Part shown: piece by piece, positions 1 to 9,666 of the stretch
Layout: the number at the start of each line of letters is the position of its first letter
How positions within the stretch are numbered: the first letter of the stretch is position 1
Assembly: GCF_000620305.1 (NCBI RefSeq)
Contig: NZ_KK211100.1
Span: 742,735-806,734, forward strand
Source: Desulfitibacter alkalitolerans DSM 16504
Lineage (GTDB): Bacteria; Bacillota; DSM-16504; Desulfitibacterales; Desulfitibacteraceae
DNA: 64,000 bases
Reading direction: 5' to 3'
Position numbers and translations under genes: made by a program
The notes under the pieces: model-generated
Told to the model about the DNA's origin: nothing
The model's database searches: none
Seen by the model: only the letters and a program-made list of their open reading frames with translations

Positions 1-3000
1 ACCTGTATGCTGTAGACCGGTCTTCCCTCAACCTTTTTCTTGTTACTTTCTGACATGCCTTCCATCTCTGCTCTGCCAGCTTTTATAATGATATCTTCAT
101 CTTCCGCCTCAGCATTAATTGCCGCAAGTGCCTTTTGATCAAAAGCTACTTCTATAAGATCGGAATAAACACCGAAGCTGCAGTCTGTTTCCCCCAATAT
201 ACGGCTCAAATCTGACTTTTTAAATCCTATTTGAATTTGAGAAGCTTCTCCTAAAGAATTTATCAATATATTTATGCTGTCATTTTTCCCTGCAAAATTC
301 TCTCTCTTTGCTCGTCTTATAAGAGCATCAAACATATTGGAGGTAATGTTTTCAGATATTTCTCCTCTGTAAGGTCTGGAATTAATAGTGGTTTGGATTG
401 ATTTACCTTTATCCTTAGTCTCTACAGTTACGGTTACAGTTGCAGAAGGTAAAGAGCTTCCGGAGCTTTGGGTTTGTACTGATGCTCGAATAATGTTTAA
501 GGTGTAAATATTTGATGTGCTCCCATCACTCACTTCAATAGTAACAGTATTGTTTCCCGTAGCTAAAGAAATGTTTTTCGTGTTTCCATAAGGCACGGCA
601 TCACCATTTACAGTAACTGACCCGTAATAGGCTACAGGATTTATATTTACTAATTCAATATTATTGGCAACATTTACTGTGTAGCTGAATACATCTGATC
701 CGAAAGACGGGGTTAAAGTTCCTTCACTGATGGTTAGACTGTTAAGAACAGGCTCTGAGCTGGCTACAGGTATATAGTTAATGTTGCTTCCTCCATAGGT
801 TATTATATAGGTGTCCATAGATTCAAAGGGAACTCCCCATATATTGTAAGTGGCATTAATATCTACCAGCTCATGTAAATTCAAATACGTATATATACCA
901 TAAGTATTGCCGCTGAAATTGTTTCTATTTATGTCCGAGCCTCCTATGGTCAAATCAAAAATGTCTCCATTTTCCTCTCCTGAAAGATGCAAGCCATAAT
1001 AATATCCTTTTATTCTATTATTGAAAACCTGTTTTTGATATTTACCTTCAAAAGGTGCCGCAGCATCTGGCGGAAAATATAAATAAATCCCAGAGTTGTA
1101 TGGAGTACTTGATACTAAGCTTTCAATATAGTTTCCTGTTATTAAAAGGTCTTTATCACTTTTTAAATACAATCCATGCTCATGATAAGCTGATGATGAT
1201 GTAATTTGGTTATTTGCCACGGTTAAGTTTCCGGAAATATTTAACGAAACACTATAACCTGTATATCCACTTATCTGATTGTCTTTGAAATATACCTCTT
1301 CAAAGGCACCTTCTACGTAAATCATCGTTGAGCCTGAGTATATTTCACTTCTACTCAATGTGTTTCTTGCAATCTCGACTATTCCTTCGTTCTGCGACCC
1401 ATGATCCCATCCATAAAAATAAATAGAAACGGCTTCAATATCTGTAAATATACAATCTGTGACCGCAAAGTTTCTTGGCTTGCTTAGTACAGAGTTTTCA
1501 TATTTAATCCCATGATAACCGCTTAAAAAATGTATTCTGGATATGGATGTATTGTCACCAGTTACTAGAACAGACACACTATCATGCGTCGTGTTACCGG
1601 CTATTATAGTGTCTTCTCCGCTTCCTATCAAAGATACGGGTCTGTCAAGCCATATATCTCTATTGTAAAGGCCATCTGCTATATTCACATTTCCTCCGCT
1701 TTTGACATAAGCTAAGGCTGTCTGTATATCATTGAAGGCTGTTTCTCCGTAAACATATCCATCTGAGTTATCCGCCGAGTAGCTATGATCCACATATACA
1801 TCTTCAGGGGCTGAAGTAACTAGAACGTCATCCAATAAATATACATCCTCAACATTCTCTGCCCACCCCGACGGCAAAAGCACGCTGCTTTGCTTCAATC
1901 GTAAAAGAACCTCATCCCTATCTTCTGTACCCCAATCCGTTCCTCTCAAATCAATCTTAGATTCAGTCTTTAACCTTACTGTATTTATATTATAGATGTT
2001 TCCTCTAAAGGTATTCCCTAAGCCTTCACCTCCAAGGATTAAATCAAATGTATTATCTGTAGTATCGCCATAATAGTAAATCCCAAGGCCAAAGTTTACA
2101 AAGGTATTGTTTGTTACTTTGAAATCTCCTGAAGTGATCTCATCCTCTATATCTAAACCAAGTCCTACGGCGGAATTATTTTTTTCTCCAAGGTTTATTA
2201 AAGTGTTGTTTATTACATGAATCTGTGAATGGGATGTATAGTCTGTTTCTATGTCGAAACCATCCTCAGATGTTTCCACATAATTATTTTCAATTAAAGC
2301 AGTTCTAATATCATCAATTTCAATAGCAATGCTTAAGTTGGTGAATTGATTGTCTGAAATATTTGCTGATACAAGACTCCCATAAACGCCTCTTCCTACG
2401 CCTGTACCCTCGATTATGCTGTCAGTCAGAGTAAATGTTGTTCCTGTGTAGCCGCTTAAATATATCACAGAATCATATGTCTGAATTCCAAGTGTTTTTA
2501 AATATGAGCTGTCAATTACGATTGATTGTGAATAGCTTTCTGTTAGGGACAAAGGACGATTCCCTGTAATTGAGCTGTTTGAAATGTTTACTTGAATTCC
2601 GCGTGAATAATCCTGCAGTATTCCTAAATTAAGATTTTCAAAGATACAATCAACAATATCTATTCTGTTATTTCCTGCAGAAACATAGCTGTAGAAGCGA
2701 ATTCCAGTTCCTTCTACTTCTGTTTCCGGTGTTTCCGGATTATCTCCTGTAAGTATAAGATTTTCCATAGCAATGACTACACCGTCTTTGCTATTTATGT
2801 AAAACAACTCCATTGAAGAAGGATTCTTGTAAATAACAGGGGTATTACCTGAAGAATCCCCTATTATTGAAATCTTGGTGCCACTAGCAGACAAAATCTC
2901 TCCCGGAGCCATGTAGCTTCCCGAAGCAACATGTACAATGTTTTGTCCTCCGTTGGTAATTAATTCAAAAGCCTTGCTTAAAGTGGCTATTGGTGAAATA

Positions 3001-3142
3001 TCAGAACCATCATTTTCATCATTCCCATTTTCTGAATCTACGTATATGACTGTAATATCACTAGCATATATCGAAAATAGGTTAAAGAAACTCCTGAAAA
3101 AACTAGCACAAATACAAGTAATAAAAATAATCCTTTTTTCAT
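1..3142 (-). CDS. Secreted beta-helix surface protein, 5' part (runs off left edge; one apparent frameshift)
   Basis: The start is ATG at 3142, behind an AAAGGA ribosome site, and gives a Lys-rich, hydrophobic signal peptide. In this frame translation stops after about 34 codons. The next frame is open from about 3100 to base 1 and carries a good signal-peptide end (SIYASD). Adding one base to the A6 run at 3097-3102 joins them, so I read an indel in a homopolymer. Residues about 40-790 are Asn/Gly/Ser-rich repeats of a right-handed parallel beta-helix. About 794-890 form a cadherin-like beta-sandwich (LTISEGTLTPSFGS, then YYGSVTVNG). About 897-1047 match the region that precedes S-layer homology domains in clostridial surface proteins (AGRAEMEGMSES, then EGRPVYS). 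SLH domains probably follow outside the window. Role: cell-surface adhesion or glycan binding (inferred). Confidence 0.75.
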
Positions 3143-3388
3143 TTTATATCCATTCCTTTCGCTTCGCTCAAGGCACAAAACTTAATGAAATGTCTTGGCT
3201 TCGAGCTGCTTTTTTTATTAACCTATAACCTAAGGGATAACAGGAAAATACAAATCTGTTTTTAACATTTAACTAACAGCAATGCAATCAAACATATTGT
3301 TTAACTTTCACCTCCTAAGTTTAAGATTAATAACATGCTAATCGCAAAAATGCTTACTAAACATTACGGCTTAAAAAGATAGGCTAGA
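3143..3388. other. Leader/intergenic region of the surface protein
   Basis: No gene is supported. On the minus strand there is a strong orphan ribosome-binding sequence (AGGAGGTGAAAG, about 3302-3313) followed by only an 8-codon reading frame (MFDCIAVS). This may be a leader peptide or a leftover of a lost gene. I do not recognise a riboswitch. Confidence 0.3.
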
Positions 3389-3513
3389 TTACGTGTAAAA
3401 ATATGGAAACATGGCATTGCTGTTATTGTATTCTATCAAAATATTTGATGCTTTTTTATCACCCTTAGGGGTGATTTTTGAATAATTCTTACTTTTTATA
3501 TATTTTTTGCCCA

Positions 3514-3540
3514 CAAAAAAGAAACCTTTTAAGGTTTCTC
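3514..3540 (-). terminator. Rho-independent terminator in the decay patch
   Basis: Read on the minus strand, AGAAACC-TTAAAA-GGTTTCT is followed by a run of Ts. It lies at the 3' end of the serine hydrolase remnant, and probably marks the original end of that transcription unit. Confidence 0.7.
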
Positions 3541-3544
3541 TGTA

Positions 3545-3727
3545 ACAGTTTAACAAATACTCTTCTAATTGTGATTTTTCCATTGGCACAGAATAGTGAT
3601 GCATATATGAGTGCCTCATATCAAGAGGTTCGAAAATGTATTTTCTTAATGCATCATGAAACGGTTCACTGGTAATGCTTTCAATGTTGGCGCCAAAAAT
3701 TAGTAACTTTAAAAAACTGTAAAAGTT
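3545..3727 (-). pseudogene. Remnant of a beta-lactamase-related serine hydrolase
   Basis: A reading frame with no good start covers about 60 residues. It resembles the stretch of class C beta-lactamase-like hydrolases that follows the Tyr-x-Asn motif: YSFLKLLIFGANIES (where YSN-L-G-x-LLG-x-IIE is usual), then SEPFHDALRKYIFEPLDM and RHSYM. The catalytic Ser-x-x-Lys region and the C-terminal part are absent. The frame runs into a terminator hairpin, so later codons are not protein-like. Only the family is recognisable; the original substrate is not. Confidence 0.6.
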
Positions 3728-3764
3728 GGTTAGTAATATCTACACAATTTTACGACAAGTGACT

Positions 3765-4558
3765 CTAAAAATTAATAAAAGGCCGTTTTACTTTCTTGCA
3801 AAGCCGCATAATTGTATCTTTTCCGGTGATTACTGCTATTGGGAGTCCTCCCGGAGGTTGAAGCCACTGTCCGCTTAAGACCATATTTCTAAGACCTTTA
3901 ATATGCCCGGTATGTTGTAATGACTTTCCGCGAAGAGTAGGCCAAAAGCCCATAAAAGCACCGTGATAGGCATTGCAATAATGTTCATAGGTTTGAGGAC
4001 TAGCTACATCAAGTAACTTGAGCTTCCCAACCATATGGGGAAACCTGTTTTCCATTGCCTTAATAACTGATTCGCCAATTCGCTTCTTTTCCTTTTTATA
4101 AGCCTCTTTATCTTTATCTAAAGCTTCCCATGTCTCCATTTCGTGTAGGAATTGATGAGACACTGTATTCTCCTTCCGGCATAAAGGAATATATAGCCAT
4201 TCTAAGGGCCGGGTGCTTAAACCTATTAGCAAATTCCTTGAAGGTGACTTTATTATATTTTTTCATAATCATGCCTGCATCCTTCATAGAAAGCAAAAAC
4301 TTTATTTTTTCAACAATATTCATCATATCCATTGGCTTTCCAGCTGGCATGAAGAAGGACTGCAGTTGCTTGATATCTTTACAAAACTCCTCAATAATGT
4401 CTTTATCTTCTGGAGATATCTCCAACCAACTAGACTTTAACCTTTCAATGTCACGGTAAAAGTGTACGGTAACATCTTCGTGCTCAACAGCCATAAAGCT
4501 CTCAGGATGATAAATCTCCACCCCATCAAGAGCACCTACAGTATTCCAAAGATCACAA
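3765..4558 (-). pseudogene. Remnant of a phytoene-desaturase-like FAD oxidoreductase
   Basis: Two overlapping frames carry conserved pieces of a CrtI/retinol-saturase-type NAD(P)/FAD-dependent oxidoreductase. One (4114-4558) has the N-terminal middle part (WNTVGALDGVEIYHPESF, then ERLKSSWLEISPEDKD). The other (3765-about 4190) has the C-terminus (YEHYCNAYHGAFMGFWPT, then LSGQWLQPPGGLPIAVITGK). The N-terminal GxGxxG nucleotide-binding segment is missing and the central substrate/FAD part has been deleted near 4150-4190 with a change of frame. It cannot encode an active enzyme. It lies just upstream of another remnant on the same strand. Confidence 0.75.
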
Positions 4559-4570
4559 TGTAATATAATA

Positions 4571-4602
4571 CAAAAAACTGAGACCGAATTTATCGACCTC
4601 AG
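4571..4602 (-). terminator. Terminator behind the tRNA-Thr-like gene
   Basis: On the minus strand CTGAGGTCGA pairs with TCGGTCTCAG (two G-U pairs, loop of about 5) and is followed by six Ts. It stands 15 bases beyond the CCA end of the tRNA-like sequence, as expected for a tRNA transcript. Confidence 0.75.
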
Positions 4603-4617
4603 CTAGTTTACAAAATT

Positions 4618-4698
4618 TGGTGGAGATAGTGGGAATTGAACCCACGACCTCTTGACTACCAGTCAAGCGCGCTGCCAGTTAGACTGGAAATGCATCCC
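4618..4698 (-). tRNA. tRNA-Thr(GGT)-like gene with aberrant 5' half
   Basis: The 3' half is textbook: anticodon arm CTTGA-CTGGTAG-TCAAG (anticodon GGU, threonine), variable loop AGGTC, T arm GTGGG-TTCAATT-CCCAC, acceptor strand TATCTCC, discriminator A and an encoded CCA. The 5' half does not fit. The acceptor partner should be GGAGATA, but the sequence begins GGGATGC, and no D stem pairs with GCGC; a 4-base insertion (TAAC) sits in the D loop. It could be a pseudo-tRNA or the 3' half left by an integration event. The downstream terminator suggests that it was once transcribed normally. Confidence 0.5.
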
Positions 4699-4723
4699 AA
4701 AAATAATTTTTTACAGATGGTTT

Positions 4724-5041
4724 TTATATATATTTTTCGTAATCCATACCACCATAAAAAACCCTGGCCACTATTATAGTTTTACTTCGTTCATTCACCA
4801 GATATAGTACTATATATTTATCAATAACCAGCTTCCTATATCCTTTTTGGCTCAGTAAGTTATTCCTAGATAATTCATGTTTATAAGGAAAATAACACAG
4901 TTTTTCTATAGCATCTTCAATATTGTCCATTAACTTTTGTGCAGCCATTGGAGCAAGCAAACTATTGCTTATATAGTTGTAGATTTCATCTAAATCAATT
5001 TCTGCTGAAAGTGTAATCTTTAATTTATACTTGTTTTCCAT
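4724..5041 (-). CDS. RelE/ParE-family toxin
   Basis: The 105-residue protein has the ParE/RelE fold signature: an N-terminal KITLSAEIDLDEIYNYI helix region, a central FPYKHELSRNN segment, and the C-terminal strands YRKLVIDKYIVLYLV and IIVARVFYGGMDYEKYI. RelE members cleave mRNA on ribosomes and ParE members poison gyrase; the sequence alone does not decide which. The start overlaps the end of the upstream antitoxin gene by 17 bases, the usual arrangement for a co-translated pair. Expression is probably repressed by the antitoxin or the complex. Confidence 0.85.
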   Translation of the reverse strand: MENKYKLKITLSAEIDLDEIYNYISNSLLAPMAAQKLMDNIEDAIEKLCYFPYKHELSRNNLLSQKGYRKLVIDKYIVLYLVNERSKTIIVARVFYGGMDYEKYI

Positions 5042-5291
5042 ATTTCAACCTTAATTTAGAAAAAACTTCATCTCCATCAAGCAGCTCACCATTTTGAATT
5101 TGGTTTTCTGCAACAGCCAATTTCTTATATACATCAGCTAGTGCCATTTCTCTTTCATAGGTTTCAATGCTCATAATAACAAGGTCACCATATCCGTTTT
5201 TAGTAATAAATATTGGCTCTTTTTTACTATGACATAGTTCAGATATCTCAGTTGTATTTCTCAAATCTGTTATAGGTCTAATTTGCGGCAT
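5025..5291 (-). CDS. Phd/YefM-family antitoxin
   Basis: This 88-residue protein (from MPQIRPITDLRN) has the Phd/YefM N-terminal DNA-binding pattern: PITDLRNTTEISEL, then EPIFITKNGYGDLVIMS. The C-terminal part, rich in charged residues, would neutralise the toxin encoded downstream. I take ATG 5291 as the start because it follows GAGGTG at a 6-base gap; the upstream GTG at 5300 lies within that site. The first codons are close to, and slightly overlap, the 3' end of the small membrane protein of the ger operon, so read-through from that operon is possible. Confidence 0.85.
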   Translation of the reverse strand: MPQIRPITDLRNTTEISELCHSKKEPIFITKNGYGDLVIMSIETYEREMALADVYKKLAVAENQIQNGELLDGDEVFSKLRLKYGKQV

Positions 5292-5296
5292 TGTAA

Positions 5297-5590
5297 TCAC
5301 CTCGCGTCTATTATGTACATAATTATATCATTAAAATGTACATTTAACAATCCTTGTATTATCCATCCTAAACTCTCCCTTATGTAACCAATAACCTTAA
5401 AGACTACTTCTATATTACTTGAAACTTCCATCCCCAAACCCTGCATAAGGGCATGGGTTAAGCCTGCCAGCAGCAAAAATGAAAATACTATAATTTCTTT
5501 CTTTTTCTTTTCTTTTATCATTTTTGGAAGTTCCAACAGCACTATGATCAAACCAGATATTATGATCATTATTATAATAAGGTACGGCAT
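5297..5590 (-). CDS. Small membrane protein at the end of the ger operon
   Basis: 97 residues with a strongly hydrophobic N-terminal helix (MPYLIIIMIIISGLIIVLLE), a charged turn (KMIKEKKKKE), a second hydrophobic helix (IIVFSFLLLAGLTHALM) and an amphipathic tail. It begins six bases after the gerC stop, so it is very likely co-transcribed with gerABC. I do not recognise the family. A small membrane partner of the germinant receptor is a reasonable inference (GerD-like or receptor 'D' subunits occur in some spore formers), but no sequence match supports that. Confidence 0.6.
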   Translation of the reverse strand: MPYLIIIMIIISGLIIVLLELPKMIKEKKKKEIIVFSFLLLAGLTHALMQGLGMEVSSNIEVVFKVIGYIRESLGWIIQGLLNVHFNDIIMYIIDAR

Positions 5591-5596
5591 TATTAA

Positions 5597-6811
5597 TTAC
5601 CTCCCAATTGCCGGGGCTTCCATGGTAAGATTGGTACTTCTAACATGTGCCTCAACATATATGTTTACTGGTATATATGGATAGATGTCATCCCACATGG
5701 GTTCTAGTGAATCCTTCCATAGCCTGGGATATGCTCTAAAGAACGCACCTCCAAAACCAAAAACATCTGTTTTTAAATCTTTCTGGGCTTTATTTAAAGC
5801 ACTTTTTATTTCCTGTCTAATTGTTTCTGCATACCTTCTTTCAATACTTCTGCGGATTTGCGGATCGTCCAAATTAGCATAACCAGTCTGATCTGCAAGG
5901 TTTCCTTCTGTCCTGATGTTTATATCAACAAACAGCTTGCCCTCATCATCTATAACTGCATTAACAGAGCTGGAGCTTCTGCCAAGCTCTATTGTAACAC
6001 TTTCAAAGGTTTCGGGAATCTGGAAGTTTAATATTCCATCTGCCCTGCCAAGAACCCATAATAAACCCCTGCTCTCCTTTTCATCCAGGAAGCCAACTAA
6101 TTTATCTCCCTTAAAAGCACCTGTCCTGGCAACCCTAAGCCCTGGATTCTCACCTATTTCAGGGTCATCCTCTATTAACTTAACTACCGGCATTACAGGT
6201 TCCATGGTACTGCTGGCGGCTTGAGTAATAAAGTCGCCTACCGTCTGGATTACTGTTGTTGAAATGCCAGGCAAAACTAGTGCAAAGCCCTTGGGCATAT
6301 CTCCAGGATTGGCCAGGACCCTAACCCTGCCCTCTAATATCTTGCCCCCCGGACCAATGGCCAAAAAGATTTTTTTGCTGCGTCTAAACTCATGGTCAGT
6401 CTCCAGTATATTTAACACCGGCAGAACACCTTGTCTAGCCAGTTCTTCACCAATAGCAACCGACATTGTATTTCCATAAAAAGGCCTTCTGGGAACATAT
6501 TCACGCAGTTTACGATTTGCTTCAAAGGGAGTTTGCCCTTCTGCGCTAATCACAAACATGGGACTTTTTTCTCCTGTTGCTTGAGCTGTACCATTGCCAC
6601 CTAATGCCTCTGGCAGCAATATCTGTACAGTCATCTTATATTCCTTAAATTCACCTACATCAAAAGCTATGTTTGCAACTAATGCTAGATCTTCTATGTT
6701 CTCAAGGTCCCAGCACCCAACCAGGGAAGTAATACATATTATCAAGATTACAATAAGCCCTGTCTTAGCAATACGAGTATATCTATTTATTAGAATCACC
6801 CTCTGCCTCAT
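5597..6811 (-). CDS. gerC: Ger(x)C-family spore germination lipoprotein
   Basis: 404 residues. A signal peptide ends in the lipobox SLVGC, with Cys at about residue 33 lipidated, followed by WDLENIEDLALVANIAFD, the standard start of mature GerAC/GerBC proteins. It is the membrane-anchored, outward-facing C subunit of a nutrient germinant receptor in the spore inner membrane. The start overlaps gerB by 29 bases, pointing to translational coupling in the order gerA-gerB-gerC. The length is usual for the family and the frame is intact. Confidence 0.93.
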   Translation of the reverse strand: MRQRVILINRYTRIAKTGLIVILIICITSLVGCWDLENIEDLALVANIAFDVGEFKEYKMTVQILLPEALGGNGTAQATGEKSPMFVISAEGQTPFEANRKLREYVPRRPFYGNTMSVAIGEELARQGVLPVLNILETDHEFRRSKKIFLAIGPGGKILEGRVRVLANPGDMPKGFALVLPGISTTVIQTVGDFITQAASSTMEPVMPVVKLIEDDPEIGENPGLRVARTGAFKGDKLVGFLDEKESRGLLWVLGRADGILNFQIPETFESVTIELGRSSSSVNAVIDDEGKLFVDINIRTEGNLADQTGYANLDDPQIRRSIERRYAETIRQEIKSALNKAQKDLKTDVFGFGGAFFRAYPRLWKDSLEPMWDDIYPYIPVNIYVEAHVRSTNLTMEAPAIGR

Positions 6812-7901
6812 GTTTGTTTCTTCTGCTTTTTTGATAAATTAACTGCCCTGGCACCATTATCAAAACAAATAACAGGGCCATTGGTATTATTCCATATTGA
6901 CCCACAAAGCTAAACTCATTTTCAACCTGATGATTATCCACAGGCGCCAGGGACATGAACAGGAATAAATATGCCAGGGGGACAAGAATATCCCTGTAGC
7001 TTACATTCAAAAGCTGACTGATAATCATAACGCTTATATACAAAAAGATAGTAACTTCTAAGAAGCTTGCAATTGTCCATATTCCCAATAAGATTACCTC
7101 AACTCCATTTATAAATGACCCAATTTCTACCACCTTGGCCAACTGATAGGGGGGCAAGTAAAATCTTTTTACATCATCCACACTAAAGACACCTATTGTA
7201 AATATAACCATTAGCAAAATCATGAAAGAACCAATGAAAACTCCATATAAGTGTGCTGCATAAACCTTCTTGTTTAAGTCTTGAAGCATTGAAATTAATA
7301 GTCCTGTAAGAAAAACATGTTCTACCCCAGTAGAAAAGGCCAATATTGCTCCTTTAAGAACAGGCTCTGGGCCAAAAGCAAGTACAGGCAAAAGATTATC
7401 CAATTCAACTTTATTTAATACTGACAGAGACAATAAAATAATTGATAAAACCAGGGGTATATAGAACATCTCTGCAACCCTTCCAAGTACTTCTATGCCT
7501 TCTTTAAGTACCCAGACAGCAAGCAACACAGTAACTCCGGAAAATATAATTATCGGAGTTTTTGTATAGCCTGCTACTGTATAAGTTATCCCTGCCAGCC
7601 TTATAGTTAATACACTAAGGTTCATAATTACCAGGAATACCATTGCTCCAAAAAGCCAACCAAGGTAGGGTCCCAGAATTTTTTTGCTGTAGCCAACAAA
7701 GGTATCCTGCGGGTGCTTTAAGCTGATCCATATAACTATAAAGCCCGTAAACCAGGCAGCCCCATATCCTATTAGTAAAGAAAATGGACTGTCCCATTGT
7801 GCAGTTATGGCCAATCTTCTTGGTAGGGTTAGAAATACCGTGGCAATTATTATTGCGGCCACTAATTTGGAAAATTGTCCTAGAGAAATTTTTTCCTGCA
7901 C
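6783..7901 (-). CDS. gerB: GerAB/ArcD/ProY-family germination permease
   Basis: 372 residues, almost wholly hydrophobic with about ten membrane helices. It starts MQEKISLGQFSKLVAAII and contains WDSPFSLLIGYGAAW and IPLVLSIILLSL, typical of the B subunit of germinant receptors, an amino-acid-permease-like protein that binds nutrient germinants. It follows gerA by 12 bases and overlaps gerC. The stop is TAG, which matters in an organism that seems to decode TAG as pyrrolysine in other genes. Confidence 0.92.
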   Translation of the reverse strand: MQEKISLGQFSKLVAAIIIATVFLTLPRRLAITAQWDSPFSLLIGYGAAWFTGFIVIWISLKHPQDTFVGYSKKILGPYLGWLFGAMVFLVIMNLSVLTIRLAGITYTVAGYTKTPIIIFSGVTVLLAVWVLKEGIEVLGRVAEMFYIPLVLSIILLSLSVLNKVELDNLLPVLAFGPEPVLKGAILAFSTGVEHVFLTGLLISMLQDLNKKVYAAHLYGVFIGSFMILLMVIFTIGVFSVDDVKRFYLPPYQLAKVVEIGSFINGVEVILLGIWTIASFLEVTIFLYISVMIISQLLNVSYRDILVPLAYLFLFMSLAPVDNHQVENEFSFVGQYGIIPMALLFVLIMVPGQLIYQKSRRNKHEAEGDSNK

Positions 7902-7913
7902 AGATTAACCTCC

Positions 7914-9534
7914 TTAATGCTTTGGCTTTTTTTCTCTGGGCATTTGCCCTTTAGGCTGGCGAATTTCGTTATCTGTCAATCTAGCGGGACGAGTACGCAT
8001 AAACCACCAGGGGACTCGTACTATGGTATCCTTAACACCTGCAAGCCTTGCCGGTGTAATTGGAGCAAGATATGGCACACCAAAGCTCCTAAGACCAGCT
8101 AAATGAACTGCAATGGCTATTATACCTACCATAATACCGAAGACTCCAAATAATGAGGCCATAGCAAGAAATATAAGTCGCAAGGGAACAAAGGCAGAAG
8201 CAAAGCTGTAATTAGGAATTGTAAAGGAAGCTATAGCCGTAAATGCTGCAACTATAACCATGATGGGAGAGAATATATCAGCTTCTACTGCTGCCTGCCC
8301 AATTATCAGGACACCAACTATACTAACAGCCTGACCTACCTGCTTTGGCAGTCTTAATCCTGCCTCTCTGAGGATCTCAAAGCTGGCCCCTATAAGAAAT
8401 GCTTCTACAACTGCAGGGAAAGGTGTTCCCCCCCCTTCCAGCTGCTATGCTTATCATCAGTGAAGGGGGCAGCGTCTCCACATGGTATCCAACAACCCCA
8501 ACATATAATGCAGGAAAGGTAAGAGCAATAAACAAGGCTAATATCCTGATCCATCTTAGCAATGTGGAGACAATAAATCTTTCATAATAATCCTCTGACG
8601 CCTGTAAAAACTCCATAAAAACTGAAGGTGCAGTTAATACTGCCGGGCTGCCATCTACAATTATTGCTACCCTGCCTTCTAACAGATTTGCAGCAACTTT
8701 ATCAGGCCTGTCTGTATGTGCCATTAAAGGAAAGGGCGTAAAGGGATGATCCTGCATTAATTCTTCCAGATATCCAGTATCTAAAACTCCATCAATTTCA
8801 ATTTTGTTTAATCTTCTGTATGTTTCTTTAACTACATCTGGGTCAACAATTCCTTCAATATAGCATACTGCAGCTGCCGTTTTAGTAACCTTTCCTATTA
8901 CCCTTTCCTCTATGCGGAGATCAGGAGAGTGTATTCTCCTGCGAAGCATGGCTGTATTTAGTCTAAGTGTCTCTACAAAGCTTTCCTTGGGTCCTCTAAT
9001 TATAGGATTTTCAGTGGATTCCTGAATTGCCCTGGACTGCCATCCCCTTGTGTCTAATATCCAGGCACTTGGAATTTTATCCAAAATAACAAGGGTCTGC
9101 CCCTCTAAAACATTTTCCAGTGCCTTATTTATACACTTTTCTTCCCTTGTATCTGCCACTAATATGCCTGTATTTTCCAGTTTTTTGAAGGTGTTTTTAA
9201 GAAATCCATGCATTATGAGATCAGTTGGATCAGTAGAATATATTAAAGGCTTTAACACCTGTTCATGTACCATGCTTTTATCCACTAAACCATCAATAAA
9301 AATAAGTACTCCTGCATGGTTATTCTCCTTACCCATAACAAACCGCCTGACAACTACATCAGTGCTGTTGCCAAGCTTATGCTGGACCTCTTCCAGATTC
9401 TTTTCAAGGCTTTTGAAAACAGGAAGTGCTGGCTCATCCCCGAAACACTTCTGTTTTCCTCTTGATTTTGAGTTTGAATTTGAGTTTGAGTTATTTTGCT
9501 GTTTAGGCTTTCTCAGTCTAGAAAAAAAAAGCAT
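7914..9534 (-). CDS. gerA: GerA-family germination receptor subunit, with apparent homopolymer frameshift
   Basis: A hydrophilic N-terminal domain (from MLFFSRLRKPKQ, with an Asn-Ser tandem tract at residues about 15-23, then KSLEKNLEEVQHKLGNSTDVV) leads to membrane segments from about residue 330. The first frame ends in non-homologous residues at 8377, while the second continues the family pattern to 7914 (IVAAFTAIASFTIPNYSFA, then GIMVGIIAIAVHLAGLRSFG). Removing one base from the run of eight Gs (8428-8435, Cs on the plus strand) restores AAGRGGTPFPAVVEAFLIGAS and a full-length protein of about 540 residues. The frameshift may be a sequence error, a real mutation or slippage-based variation. 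It is the first gene of the ger operon. Confidence 0.85.
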
Positions 9535-9540
9535 AAAAAC

Positions 9541-9576
9541 ACCCCTCTGAATCTATTTTTTGATAAAAGAGGGGTA
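9541..9576. promoter_or_regulatory. Inverted repeat in the gerA leader
   Basis: ACCCCTCT at 9541-9548 pairs with AGAGGGGT at 9569-9576, with a 20-base T/A-rich spacer. The second-strand copy AGAGGGGTG also serves as the gerA ribosome binding site, so folding of the leader RNA would hide it. It could instead be an operator. I cannot tell which. Confidence 0.45.
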
Positions 9577-9666
9577 ATTATGTATTCAAGTTAATTGTTG
9601 TCAAAAAATCGTCTGCGCATGCCAAAAAGAGACAGGGCCAAAGTGGTGAGCTTTTAGATACAGAAA

